NCBI RefSeq assembly: GCF_002019705.1
Contig: NZ_KV917377.1
Span: 1,424,565-1,488,564 of the forward strand
Direction of reading: 5' to 3'
Length of the DNA: 64,000 nt
From: Shouchella patagoniensis
GTDB taxonomy: Bacteria > Bacillota > Bacilli > Bacillales > Bacillaceae_D
Below are positions 6,497 through 15,431 of the stretch, in pieces. Within the stretch, counting starts at the first letter, position 1; every line of letters starts with the position of its first letter. The notes below the pieces were generated by a model. It worked only from the letters and a program-made list of their open reading frames with translations. It searched no databases and was not told where the DNA came from. A program made the position numbers and the translations under genes.

Positions 6497-8164
6497 TTAA
6501 AGTGGTCTATATATCGGTACAAAACCTAAGCTATTACCTTTATCATCAAATATTTCGTACTTCCCCCATATCCAACCTATATTCTCGTTAAATACAAGTG
6601 AATGATTTCCAACTCCTATACCGCCTTCTGTAAGAAATTTCCCTCCCTGTTCAAGTGTTAAATTATTTCCTCCTAATCTAAATTGCATGCGGTGCGGCGC
6701 GGAGTAAATACCATAACTCATATCGTTAACGATGGTTTTAGCGTTTCCTCCTTGCTCATTTAGATGATGTTCAAAAACATACCCTCCGTCATACTCTTCC
6801 AGTAATAAACTATTTTGCGCAAGAAATCTCGCTCTGCTTCCTATACACTTTACAAGCCGAGTTTCGTTCTTGGCATTCTTAAGCATTAAACCAGTCGATT
6901 CACCCACTAACGTACTATTATTAACTGTAGTATCGAGTATAATTGGCGCACTCTTTGCATCTCTTTTCGACCACACATAAGCCCCTCTGATCTCCAAACC
7001 ATGTACACGATAACGTTTGTTGTAGGTCGCAGAGGAACCTTTATCATCCACCCTCGCAAGGAATAGAAGATTCTCGCCATCGCCGTTAAGCTCGTAATAA
7101 CCTTCCAAGATAAGTTTATGAATGCGACCACTGTTAACATGAACAGCCGCTTTATGATTTGTTTCCATTTGGACACCATCAATAAAGTGGATACCATGAA
7201 TCTGGTCATTTGATGTTTTAGAATCGAAATAAGCTCCAACTTGATTATCGTTAATCATCCCTTTTTTAAATACAATCGCATTAAGCTCATGCCCGTTAAA
7301 ATGAACTCCATACTTATTATGAGTAATTCTAGCGGTATCAAATTTCAGAGACCAACAATTATCTTCAAATAAGATACCTGATCCATCTTTAAAATTTTCG
7401 ACGCTGAAATCATCAAAATCTCCCTCGGTCGCTCGATCTAACCTAAAGCAATAATCTGATGTCATACCGGTATCCTCGGGCTGAAAACACAAGTTAAGAA
7501 TTTTAAATCGGTTTACCCGTTTATCAAGGGCGGTGCTGCCGATGTTGATACCTGCACCGTAGCGTAACTTAATAATAGTATTATGACGATTCATGCTCAT
7601 GAGGACAAAGCGACTAAAATAAATGTAAATTTGTTCATCAATTAAATAATCACCAGGTGGGAAAAACAAAACTTTATATCCCTCCCAAGGTTGGGCTTCC
7701 ATAAATCTTAACGCCGCCTTAAATGCCTCTGTCCAGTTTCCATCCTTGACTAGATGTTTCCACCAGCGAATGTTAACGCCTCGTCCTGTAAATTCCGTAT
7801 TTAGTTTCTCGGAGATGTTGAATCCTTCTGCTTTAAAGATATCGATGTCCCCGATTTTCTCGTCAGTATGTGCCAACTGCGCGGTATTACGAGCCTGCAT
7901 TTTTTGCACCATGTCCGCCGCTGTGGGTAGCGTTTCATGTGTTTCTGGATCAACACGGAGCATTAATACTTCTTGTAACTGATCACCTTCATCAAGTGCT
8001 GCTTTCACTTGCTCACTTGTTAAATTAGATTTAATTTCCGCTAACCTTGCTTTCTCTTCGGCAGATAATGAACGATCTCTAGCCACTTGCGACAAATGTT
8101 TCAAATCACTAATCTCAACTAATCGTTGATAAATCTCACTGTTAATTGGAGCATTAAAACTCAT
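6497..8164 (-). CDS. Tail spike / receptor-binding protein with beta-helix (pectate-lyase fold)
   Basis: This encodes 555 residues. Residues 1-120 form a helical attachment region. From about 125 (GVNIRWWKHLVKDGNWTEAF, then FPPGDYLIDEQIYI) the sequence has the pattern that opens pectate-lyase-type right-handed beta helices in phage spikes, and it goes on with repeated short strands (INDNQVGAYF, HGIHFIDGVQM). It probably binds or degrades a cell-surface polysaccharide. None of the prophage-wide CTGTGGRNAG sites fall in it, consistent with recent exchange. Confidence 0.8.
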   Translation of the reverse strand: MSFNAPINSEIYQRLVEISDLKHLSQVARDRSLSAEEKARLAEIKSNLTSEQVKAALDEGDQLQEVLMLRVDPETHETLPTAADMVQKMQARNTAQLAHTDEKIGDIDIFKAEGFNISEKLNTEFTGRGVNIRWWKHLVKDGNWTEAFKAALRFMEAQPWEGYKVLFFPPGDYLIDEQIYIYFSRFVLMSMNRHNTIIKLRYGAGINIGSTALDKRVNRFKILNLCFQPEDTGMTSDYCFRLDRATEGDFDDFSVENFKDGSGILFEDNCWSLKFDTARITHNKYGVHFNGHELNAIVFKKGMINDNQVGAYFDSKTSNDQIHGIHFIDGVQMETNHKAAVHVNSGRIHKLILEGYYELNGDGENLLFLARVDDKGSSATYNKRYRVHGLEIRGAYVWSKRDAKSAPIILDTTVNNSTLVGESTGLMLKNAKNETRLVKCIGSRARFLAQNSLLLEEYDGGYVFEHHLNEQGGNAKTIVNDMSYGIYSAPHRMQFRLGGNNLTLEQGGKFLTEGGIGVGNHSLVFNENIGWIWGKYEIFDDKGNSLGFVPIYRPL

Positions 8165-8175
8165 GTTCAGCCCTC

Positions 8176-9015
8176 CTAAATAAACAGAAACGGGAAGTCG
8201 AAGCCAATTTCAAACGCTCCGCTTGTTCCTGTTAATATGATTTCATTTGGTCCCGGTGCCAGTGTAATAATCCCTTTGTTTGTCTGTGGGAAGATAGGCT
8301 GGCTGTTCTTGTATGAAAAAACATCTTCAATAACTACAATGTCTCTTGTTGAAGTGCTGCCTTGGTATTGCCAAAACGTCCCTGTTGTTGTGTTACGAAT
8401 ACCAAGATTATTAGAAGCACCCTGATAGATTATTTTTAATTCCTCATTGATGCGCTTGGGATTAATTTCTGCATGACCAAGATTCCATATAACAAACCGC
8501 CTTGTCTGATGCTTATACTTAATTTCATCAGGTATAGCAGGAATGTTCATGCCGAATTGCCATAAGCCAGAGAAATCAAACCGATCATCAAGCGTTCCTC
8601 TCGAATACGCATAAGGAGAAGACGACTCTAATTGAATCTGTGCTTCCCCTGCGTAGTGAGCGATATGAGGTATTTGAAAACCATTAGGAGCCGTAACCTT
8701 CCATAACTTGTTCGGCTCGTTTTTAGTGGACGCATAGAATTCTTTCTTCCCACAGATAAGGGCAAGGAATTCAGTACGCTTGAGCAAATAATGCATGTAG
8801 CTCTCACCCTTAATGATCAAATCCCAGTCAATCATTCTACCTGCATAGCTAGAAGCCTGTGGGAGATAAATATGCCCATTTGAGCTACCCACAGCTTCTT
8901 GCCTTGCTTGTCGTTGCTGTAACGATTGCGGTAAAAATTTGCGCGACAAATAGCCAAGTTTCTCACAATCGAATACTTGACCTGTTTCAATATCTTCTAT
9001 TAATACTGCTGGCAT
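8176..9015 (-). CDS. Distal tail protein (Dit)
   Basis: This 279-residue protein is a member of the siphovirus tail family (PF05709) that forms the ring joining tube and tip. Features include the early LxYLSRKFLPQSL segment, YxYSRGTLDDRFDF in the middle, and a C-terminal galectin-like half (GTFWQYQGSTSTRDIVVIED, then LAPGPNEIILTGTSG). The ATG at 9015 lies just after the tape-measure stop, with GGGGGGTG as the ribosome-binding site inside the end of that gene; upstream in-frame starts would overlap it. Confidence 0.85.
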   Translation of the reverse strand: MPAVLIEDIETGQVFDCEKLGYLSRKFLPQSLQQRQARQEAVGSSNGHIYLPQASSYAGRMIDWDLIIKGESYMHYLLKRTEFLALICGKKEFYASTKNEPNKLWKVTAPNGFQIPHIAHYAGEAQIQLESSSPYAYSRGTLDDRFDFSGLWQFGMNIPAIPDEIKYKHQTRRFVIWNLGHAEINPKRINEELKIIYQGASNNLGIRNTTTGTFWQYQGSTSTRDIVVIEDVFSYKNSQPIFPQTNKGIITLAPGPNEIILTGTSGAFEIGFDFPFLFI

Positions 9016-9016
9016 A

Positions 9017-12000
9017 CTACACCCCCCACAGCGCATCTGTATCAGCACGAGCGCCTAATTTACGACCAACGTTTTTGTATATTGTTTCTTCGCCAAGTTT
9101 TACTAAGATGACTGGCGACATATCACTATCTTTCACACTACGAATCAATTCATCTAGCTTGCCTGTAAGAGCTGACAAGTCGAACATTGAACCATTCGAT
9201 CTCCCCTGTGGGAAGCTATCCACAGAAGGGACGGTATTAAACACGCCAAGCTTTTCACCTAACTCACTGAATAATGAAAGTGAACGATCAGACGCTTGAG
9301 CAGGGATAACATACTCTTCATGGTCACGTTCAGATAACCAAGCAAGTTGACGCTTGCTACTAATCCCACCATCTGCATAACCTTGTGGCTTAATCCTTTG
9401 CCCGTTCAATCTCTGCTCATAGTGGACGTGTGGACCCGTACTTTGACCAGTTGATCCTACAAGCGCAACAACCTGTCCTTTTGTAACTGGCTGCCCTGTT
9501 CTTACCATGTTGCGGCTGTTGTGGGCGTAGTAGTGTTGCATTGGACCCGATTGGACGACTACTAAGTTACCATACCCACCGTTGTAACCAGTAGATGATC
9601 GAGCAACATATCCAATTGATTGTGATGGAATAGGAGTGCCAATAGGTGCAGCATAGTCAACCCCACCGTGGAATGATCCTCGTTTACCCGTTACCGGATG
9701 TGTACGAAAACCATAGCCTGATGTTCTTCTCATACCAGGGAAACCATTGCCACTACCAGCAAATGCTTCACCATCAGCACCACCAAAACCAAACCCTCCG
9801 GTTACAAAGTCAATTGCACCTGATGCTACCTTTTTAAGAATAGCTGTACCGAATGGAACATAATTAGAAGGAACCCAGTTCTTACCTAACTTAGAGATAG
9901 CCTTCTCAACTAGCGCTTGTGGTCCTTCCATCATGGATTTCCACCAGCCCATGATCTGATTACCTACACCACCTTCATATGCAGGAGGTAAAGCAAAATT
10001 AGATTGGTTACCAAAGCCGTATTGATTAAGCAAAGATTTCGTGTGGTGGGCTGGCAAGACGGACGAACCTTTATGCAAAAATACTTGCTCTGGTCCTTTG
10101 TTGCCTGAAACATACGTACCGACTTTAGGATCATGTACTAGCTCTGGACCTTTTTCTGATATGGTAGCAATTCCATCTTCAGGGTGACCGAATGCTGATG
10201 TTCCTAACGCGTATTCAGCATGTCCTCCACCAAGACCTCCGGTTATAGCTTTATTTGCATTCGTTCTTTGCTTCTGTTGTACCGTAGGGATTTCTTTTAG
10301 GCCAAAGAATTTTAATACTTTATTTGATTGTTCCGCTAACCAGTTCATACCTCCAAGTACACCTTCAACCATGTGATCCCACTTGCCTTTTACTTCGCCA
10401 GTTTGCCAGTTTACTTGCCTAGCATGACCGTCTGCTTGAAGTTTAGCTTGTGAAACTACACCTTCATGCATTTCTTCAGCAGCGGCTATCGAATCATCAC
10501 GTTGTTTTAACGCTTCAGCAATAACCATATCTGCTTCTTCTTTTGTAAGAAGACCTTTTTCATCACGTTGTTCTACTGCCCACTGGACAACTGCATCATA
10601 TTGTTCATTAGCAGCTTTGATAGCACCATCTTTTGCTTCAACAGATTTTTTTACCGTGTCTGCTGCTTGTTCAGCGTTTATAATAGAAGCATCAGCTTTA
10701 AGTTGCTCCATGATCGCCCTTTGTTCAAGACTACCCTCTGTAACAGCAAGTACATTTTGGTTCATCATTACTTCTTTGATACGGTTAATTTCTTTCTGTT
10801 CAGCCTCGGTAATAGCTCTATTCTCTTCAGCCGCTAAGCTAATAATGTCATTGATTTTTTTCTCGCTCTCGTCAGCATGAGTGATTCTTGCCGTGTAGTA
10901 GTCATCGTAACGTTTCTTAATCTCGTCCTGATGCTCACCAGTAATCACTTCAGACTGACTAAGGAACTTACTTAAATCCTCTTGTGATTTTGTGTAGTTC
11001 TCGTTTAAGCTGTCTTTGATCATCGTACCCATTTCAGAGAACTTTCCAGTTAAAGAAGATGCCATATCATCTGTTATCTTCTCAGATCCCCACGCGAGTT
11101 TATTCAACTCAACTGTCGCTTCATCATGTAGCTTTTTGTAAGCATCCAGTTGTTCCGCTGTGGACTCACTTACCTTTTCACCATTCTCCATGACAATATC
11201 GCCAAAGCCCTCAAACGTAGGCATGACTTTATCTTCATAGTAATCATTAACTTCTTTTCCTGCCCACAGGAGACCCGTTATTGCGGCAGCCCCAATACCT
11301 ACGGGACCACCTAATAATGCGGCACCACGACCAAATAAGCCAACACCTCTTGTAAGACCACCCACACTTTTGGTTGCATCGACAGCATTCTTACCAAAGC
11401 CAAGTAGTTGACCACCACTGCTGACAGCATTTTTACCAGCACCTAGCAACCTGCCGCCAAGTCTAAGTATTTCAGGCGCAAACATCATAGCCATACCTAA
11501 ACCTTGATTGCTATCATCACCAAAGGCAAGCATACCGAGTCCAGCTATTGATGCAGCAGTACCAACACCACTAAGACCACGACCAAAACGCCCCATGCCT
11601 CTATTGGCTGTGGCTACTTGTGTTCCTGCTACCATTGCGCTATTACCAAATCCAGCTGTGGATGTTTGAGCGACCTTTGCACTTGTTGTATAACGTCCAA
11701 ATGCACCTACAGCTTTTGCTAATCCAGCAGATAAATAAGATACTGATCTCAAAACTGTGGAAAGCACAATTGCAGCTGGTCCTAACACAGCGGCTATACC
11801 TGCGGCAGCTAGGATGTATTTTTGTGTATCTTTTTCAAGACTACCAAACCAGCGTACAAGGTCGGTTAATTTTTCAGTGGCTGTTACAAAGTGCGGTATC
11901 ATGTGTTCTGCAAAAGTAATAGCAAGACCTTCAGCAGCAGATGTTAATTCCACAATTGATCCATACGCATTATCAAGCATGGTGTCTGCCATTTCCTCAG

Positions 12001-13294
12001 CAGCACCAGTTGATTCTTCTAATGCTACAGTTTGATCACGTAATCCTTCTGAACCTTCTTCCATTAAAATTGCCCAGTGTTTAAAAGCTTGGTTACCGAA
12101 TAAGGTTGTGATAACATTCGCTTCCTGTTCATCCGTCATACCTTTTGTTGCTTGTTCAATCTCGCCAACAAGATCTGGAAGAGGCTTCATGACACCCTCA
12201 GCATCAAAAAACTTTATATTTAACTCTTCCATCATGTCCGACATTGCAGCAGTCGGCTTCGATAAACGTTGCAATGACGTTGACCACGCTTGACCAGCTT
12301 TACCACCTTGAATACCAGCGTCACCAAATTTCATAATAGCCGCTGTAGTCTGTTCAACTGACCAACCGAACACGTTCGATGTAGGACCTGCATACTCCAT
12401 TGCTTCCCCTAGCTGTTCAATGTTGGTGTTTGAGTTGGAAGCAGCCTCGGCAAGAACATCTGATACATGTGCAGATTCTTTCGCCTGTAACCCAAACGCC
12501 TGCATGATGTTTGATGTAATATCCGCTGTTCGACCAAGTTCTAATTGACCAGCTGCAGCTAAGTTAAGTAGACCAGGCATAGCATCATAAATGTCAGCAA
12601 CTTCCCAACCTGCCATTGCAAGAAAGGCTTGTGCTTCAGCGGCTTGTGAAGCGCCAAATACAGTCGTTTCACCTAATGACTTAGCTTGACCTTCCAACTT
12701 TTCCATTTCTTCAGCTGTTCCGCCGGATAATGCTTGTACCTTTGACATGGACTTTTCAAAATCAACCCCAGCTTTCAAAGCAACAGTGCCGAGACCGACA
12801 ACAGGCAATGTAAGTCCCATCGTCATTTTCTTACCAGCCGCACCAAAGCCATCAGCCATCTTTCCAGTCGTATCGGAAAAGCTATTTAAACCACTTTCCA
12901 TGCTGCTCCAAGCTGATTCCTGATAGGCGATTTCATTCGTTAATGTTTTTAATTGACTCTCCATCTTCGAATACTCGGAAAGAGCATTATTATAATGCCT
13001 AGAAGCATCAATGGCTGCTTTTGATTCTGCACCTTTTTCAGCAACAAGGCGTTGGTAGTTACCTTCTAAATCTTTTACCTTTTGCCCCTGAAGCTCATAG
13101 ATTTTATTTAATCCTTCTTGCTTCTTTTTGAGTCCGTCCGTAGATGAACCGAAACCACCCATTTGAGAACCCGTTGCCCTCATTTCAGAACGAGCAGCAG
13201 AGAGGCGACTATTTAAGTTTGAAACTCCGCTGTCCACAGCTGAAGCATCCCAGCCAACTTTTAGCACTGTTGCATCAGCAGCATTACTAAACAT
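9017..13294 (-). CDS. Tail tape measure protein with C-terminal M23 peptidase domain
   Basis: This encodes 1425 residues and sets tail length. The N-terminus (1-150) is coiled coil, residues about 160-480 match the TP901-type tape-measure core (GVDFEKSMSKVQALSGG), a glycine/alanine-rich hydrophobic region follows (about 485-700), then long helices (740-960). Residues about 1190-1310 are an M23 (lysostaphin-type) domain: SGYGFRTHPVTGKRGSFHGGVDYAAP carries the first His and Asp, and HVHYE near 1289 the second His pair. It could open the wall during DNA entry. Several prophage motif copies fall inside it. Confidence 0.93.
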   Translation of the reverse strand: MFSNAADATVLKVGWDASAVDSGVSNLNSRLSAARSEMRATGSQMGGFGSSTDGLKKKQEGLNKIYELQGQKVKDLEGNYQRLVAEKGAESKAAIDASRHYNNALSEYSKMESQLKTLTNEIAYQESAWSSMESGLNSFSDTTGKMADGFGAAGKKMTMGLTLPVVGLGTVALKAGVDFEKSMSKVQALSGGTAEEMEKLEGQAKSLGETTVFGASQAAEAQAFLAMAGWEVADIYDAMPGLLNLAAAGQLELGRTADITSNIMQAFGLQAKESAHVSDVLAEAASNSNTNIEQLGEAMEYAGPTSNVFGWSVEQTTAAIMKFGDAGIQGGKAGQAWSTSLQRLSKPTAAMSDMMEELNIKFFDAEGVMKPLPDLVGEIEQATKGMTDEQEANVITTLFGNQAFKHWAILMEEGSEGLRDQTVALEESTGAAEEMADTMLDNAYGSIVELTSAAEGLAITFAEHMIPHFVTATEKLTDLVRWFGSLEKDTQKYILAAAGIAAVLGPAAIVLSTVLRSVSYLSAGLAKAVGAFGRYTTSAKVAQTSTAGFGNSAMVAGTQVATANRGMGRFGRGLSGVGTAASIAGLGMLAFGDDSNQGLGMAMMFAPEILRLGGRLLGAGKNAVSSGGQLLGFGKNAVDATKSVGGLTRGVGLFGRGAALLGGPVGIGAAAITGLLWAGKEVNDYYEDKVMPTFEGFGDIVMENGEKVSESTAEQLDAYKKLHDEATVELNKLAWGSEKITDDMASSLTGKFSEMGTMIKDSLNENYTKSQEDLSKFLSQSEVITGEHQDEIKKRYDDYYTARITHADESEKKINDIISLAAEENRAITEAEQKEINRIKEVMMNQNVLAVTEGSLEQRAIMEQLKADASIINAEQAADTVKKSVEAKDGAIKAANEQYDAVVQWAVEQRDEKGLLTKEEADMVIAEALKQRDDSIAAAEEMHEGVVSQAKLQADGHARQVNWQTGEVKGKWDHMVEGVLGGMNWLAEQSNKVLKFFGLKEIPTVQQKQRTNANKAITGGLGGGHAEYALGTSAFGHPEDGIATISEKGPELVHDPKVGTYVSGNKGPEQVFLHKGSSVLPAHHTKSLLNQYGFGNQSNFALPPAYEGGVGNQIMGWWKSMMEGPQALVEKAISKLGKNWVPSNYVPFGTAILKKVASGAIDFVTGGFGFGGADGEAFAGSGNGFPGMRRTSGYGFRTHPVTGKRGSFHGGVDYAAPIGTPIPSQSIGYVARSSTGYNGGYGNLVVVQSGPMQHYYAHNSRNMVRTGQPVTKGQVVALVGSTGQSTGPHVHYEQRLNGQRIKPQGYADGGISSKRQLAWLSERDHEEYVIPAQASDRSLSLFSELGEKLGVFNTVPSVDSFPQGRSNGSMFDLSALTGKLDELIRSVKDSDMSPVILVKLGEETIYKNVGRKLGARADTDALWGV

Positions 13295-13311
13295 AAATTA
13301 ACCTCCTTTCT

Positions 13312-13542
13312 TTAAAAGCTGAATACAGCATCAATGGTTGTATTAGGAACTGGTTCACCATCCGGTGTTGTCTCAACTTCATTTTGTTGTTGCTTTCGTT
13401 TCTCTCTATGTTCACGCAACTTAAAGTATAAGTTCACGTCTGTTTGCTCGAGTTGGTAAATAGGAGTGCCTTTCGATTCCTCTAATAAGTAAAAGTCCAA
13501 GAATTTTTCATAATTATATTCAGCCCGTTCGAGCTTTGTCAT
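13312..13542 (-). CDS. Tail assembly chaperone, T-like part (probably made as GT by -1 frameshift)
   Basis: This is 76 residues if translated alone from the ATG at 13542. Its frame stays open upstream to the A-rich stretch at the end of the G gene, and it lies in the -1 frame relative to G, directly before the tape measure. This matches the G/GT layout of long-tailed phages, where a fraction of ribosomes make a G-T fusion that coats the tape measure. There is no ribosome-binding site before the ATG, which supports synthesis by frameshifting. Confidence 0.75.
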   Translation of the reverse strand: MTKLERAEYNYEKFLDFYLLEESKGTPIYQLEQTDVNLYFKLREHREKRKQQQNEVETTPDGEPVPNTTIDAVFSF

Positions 13543-13556
13543 CTTGCTTAATTTCT

Positions 13557-13571
13557 CTATTTCTTTTTGTT
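13557..13571 (-). other. Probable -1 frameshift site joining tail chaperones G and T
   Basis: In the G frame the sequence reads AAC AAA AAG AAA TAG. Slipping back one base at C-AAA-AAG continues as GAA ATA GAG AAA TTA AGC AAG ATG, the frame of the gene at 13312-13542. The run resembles the A-AAA-AAG slippery heptamer, with C in the first position. Conservation of this layout in siphoviruses is known; the shift here is inferred. Confidence 0.6.
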
Positions 13572-13922
13572 CCTCTTCGCTTCTTTCTCCATCAACTTCC
13601 CCAACTTTTCTTGCTCGAACTGAATTTTTTTTAATTCTTTTAACGGTCTGTAACCTAGGACATTAACACCGACAGTTTCATAAAAAACATTATCAGAACC
13701 GATAGTATTCAAACCGTTTTCTAATTCATCTTTTGTAAATTGGTTATCAAACGCTTCAACCATAAGATCAAGTTTGATATCGAGATTAGTTAACGGATTG
13801 GCTCCTTCCTTATTCATTTCAATTTCTTGTTCCAAGGCTTTACGCTTCAATGTAAAAGGCACAAACGATGCTACAAACTTCTTCTCTTTACCATCAATTC
13901 TCAATTTAATTTCCATGTCCAT
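13557..13922 (-). CDS. Tail assembly chaperone, G-like part
   Basis: This is 121 residues. It starts as a small beta unit (MDMEIKLRIDGKEKKFVASF), then becomes helical (VEAFDNQFTKDELENGL) and ends in a Lys-rich tail (KEAKRNKKK), the usual look of the first tail chaperone of Gram-positive siphophages. It lies between the major tail protein and the tape measure. It acts only during assembly and is normally absent from virions. Confidence 0.75.
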   Translation of the reverse strand: MDMEIKLRIDGKEKKFVASFVPFTLKRKALEQEIEMNKEGANPLTNLDIKLDLMVEAFDNQFTKDELENGLNTIGSDNVFYETVGVNVLGYRPLKELKKIQFEQEKLGKLMEKEAKRNKKK

Positions 13923-13942
13923 TCACCTCTTCTATAAATTAA

Positions 13943-13968
13943 AAGGGCTGGCGCTATGCCAACCCATA
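13943..13968 (-). terminator. Terminator after the major tail protein gene
   Basis: On the minus strand GGGTTGGC and GCCAGCCC form an 8-base-pair stem with one G-T pair, followed by TTTTAATTT. It would lower transcription into the tail chaperone and tape measure genes relative to the abundant tail protein. Confidence 0.6.
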
Positions 13969-13984
13969 AATGCTTTTATAACCC

Positions 13985-14051
13985 CTATGACCAGGACAAC
14001 GTAACCTCATTAGTCCCACTTGCCCCGCTCAATTCTTGGGGAGTATTAGGG
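13985..14051 (-). other. +1 frameshift site (CCC-TAA) and 20-residue C-terminal extension of the major tail protein
   Basis: The gene ends GAA ACA CCC TAA. If the ribosome slips +1 on CCC, reading continues for 20 codons (NTPQELSGAS then GTNEVTLSWS) to a TAG at 13985-13987. The ending VTLxWS is the A-B strand start of an FN3 domain and matches the extension of the capsid protein. CCC-stop +1 shifts that extend tail and capsid proteins are established for Listeria phage PSA and, at the tail protein, for Bacillus phage SPP1. Confidence 0.75.
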
Positions 14052-14648
14052 TGTTTCTGGCGCTTCCGTTTTTGATTTGTATACCTTGTTGAAGTATTCT
14101 TTTACAACCTCTTCATCAGCAGTATCAGTATCCAAAGTATGCATCATTAAACCATCATATTTACGGTCAATAAAAGTTCCTTCAAGTGTTGAGTTCTGAG
14201 GTGTAGCTGTATCTTCTTTTGTGTTGTGTTCACGGTTTGGATTAGAAAATTTACCTTTTAACAACCAAACATACCCGAATGTGCCATCAGCTTTCAGTGA
14301 TTTAAAACCAACTGCTACGAAAGGAGAAATACGGTCTTTGTGATATTCCGTACCACCCTTATCATATTTAGCACCTAATAGATCAGCTTTGACTTCATCT
14401 TTTATTCCTGATGTGGAAATTGATAAAGTAGTGGCTCCATTGCTTGAAATTACATCAAGAATACCGTCATCTGCATATTCAGGAGTATTAGTTGAACTAG
14501 GTGTTACCGATGCTGTCTTAGCAGGTGCAAGTTCTTTAATTTGACTATACACTGCTCCTTCAGCATCATCTTTGAGTAACTTTGCATAAACAAGTTCTCT
14601 TAAACCAACATAAGACTTTGACCCTTGAGTTGTTTTATTTTCTGGCAT
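14046..14648 (-). CDS. Major tail (tube) protein
   Basis: This 200-residue protein (phi13/TP901 type) forms the tail tube. The start ATG at 14648 follows GGGTGG; a GTG three codons upstream is less likely. Sequence landmarks are VGLRELVYAKLL near the start and FVAVGFKSLKADGTFGYVWLLKGKF in the centre, typical of the family. The last codons are CCC TAA, a +1 shift site (see 13985-14051), so a 220-residue minor form is expected. Confidence 0.88.
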   Translation of the reverse strand: MPENKTTQGSKSYVGLRELVYAKLLKDDAEGAVYSQIKELAPAKTASVTPSSTNTPEYADDGILDVISSNGATTLSISTSGIKDEVKADLLGAKYDKGGTEYHKDRISPFVAVGFKSLKADGTFGYVWLLKGKFSNPNREHNTKEDTATPQNSTLEGTFIDRKYDGLMMHTLDTDTADEEVVKEYFNKVYKSKTEAPETP

Positions 14649-14660
14649 ATATACCACCCT

Positions 14661-15026
14661 TTAAGTTTTAATTTGATAACGCATGATTTTTCTGATTTCA
14701 CTTTTATCCATATCATAAGATGTTCTAACATTCGCTCTTGTAAACCCTAACTTCTTGACCATCACTTTGTTAATAGAAGTAAGAAGGTCGTCTGGTGGGT
14801 TTACATCCCAAACATCAATTTGCATAAATATATGTGATGTTGAAGGTTGGTCATCTTCATAGTCCGAGTCGGAATTATCCACTTCTACGATCCTTACATA
14901 TGGATAATCATTATTCTGTGATACCGAGCGACCAACTGAGTACCTGAATACTTTTCTACCCACAGCTGAAGACACTTCTGGATCATCCCAAAGTGCCTGT
15001 TGTATTTCTCGATCTAAACTTATCAT
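14661..15026 (-). CDS. Tail terminator / tail completion protein
   Basis: This is a 121-residue protein. Its start overlaps the stop of the upstream gene as ATGA, implying translational coupling. Residues such as YPYVRIVEVDNSD and FMQIDVWD with a mixed alpha/beta layout resemble the tail-terminator proteins (gpU/DUF3168 type) found at this place in HK97-like genomes. The assignment rests on position and overall pattern. Confidence 0.7.
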   Translation of the reverse strand: MISLDREIQQALWDDPEVSSAVGRKVFRYSVGRSVSQNNDYPYVRIVEVDNSDSDYEDDQPSTSHIFMQIDVWDVNPPDDLLTSINKVMVKKLGFTRANVRTSYDMDKSEIRKIMRYQIKT

Positions 15027-15427
15027 GACCAACGCATCACTTTCTTTTGCAATTCAGTAAGCATAGCAGCTCGTATCTGTCCTTTTGTTCGTTGGGCAGT
15101 ACGTAGAATGAAGTCGTTAGGCGGCATGAATTTGGTTCCATTGACTAAGAAATTAGCACGCCAACGTGTTCCATCCTTGCCATCTGTTGGTCCTACTTCA
15201 ACAATTTTCACACCATCAACATTTTTAACCCTACCTACTCGGATATCATCAACCATATGCTTATAATCAGTGGCGCTAATGTTAGAACGAGGTACTTCTT
15301 GCTTCATTATAGGAACGGCAATATTTGCCCCTGCTTTAATGGCTGCATTCTCTGCTCTGTTAACATTGCGCCCCATCTCTTCTACTTGTTTTAATAAGGC
15401 ATCCCAATTTACAACTTCGAAACTCAT
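15023..15427 (-). CDS. HK97 gp10-like head-tail completion protein
   Basis: This is 134 residues. WDALLKQVEEMGRNVNRAENAAIKAGANIAVPIMKQE is the characteristic N-terminal helix pattern of the HK97-gp10 family, with the hydrophobic RWRANFLVNGT and PNDFILRTA segments in the middle. The ATG at 15427 has AAAGGTG upstream. It participates in joining head and tail. Confidence 0.85.
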   Translation of the reverse strand: MSFEVVNWDALLKQVEEMGRNVNRAENAAIKAGANIAVPIMKQEVPRSNISATDYKHMVDDIRVGRVKNVDGVKIVEVGPTDGKDGTRWRANFLVNGTKFMPPNDFILRTAQRTKGQIRAAMLTELQKKVMRWS

Positions 15428-15431
15428 AGGA

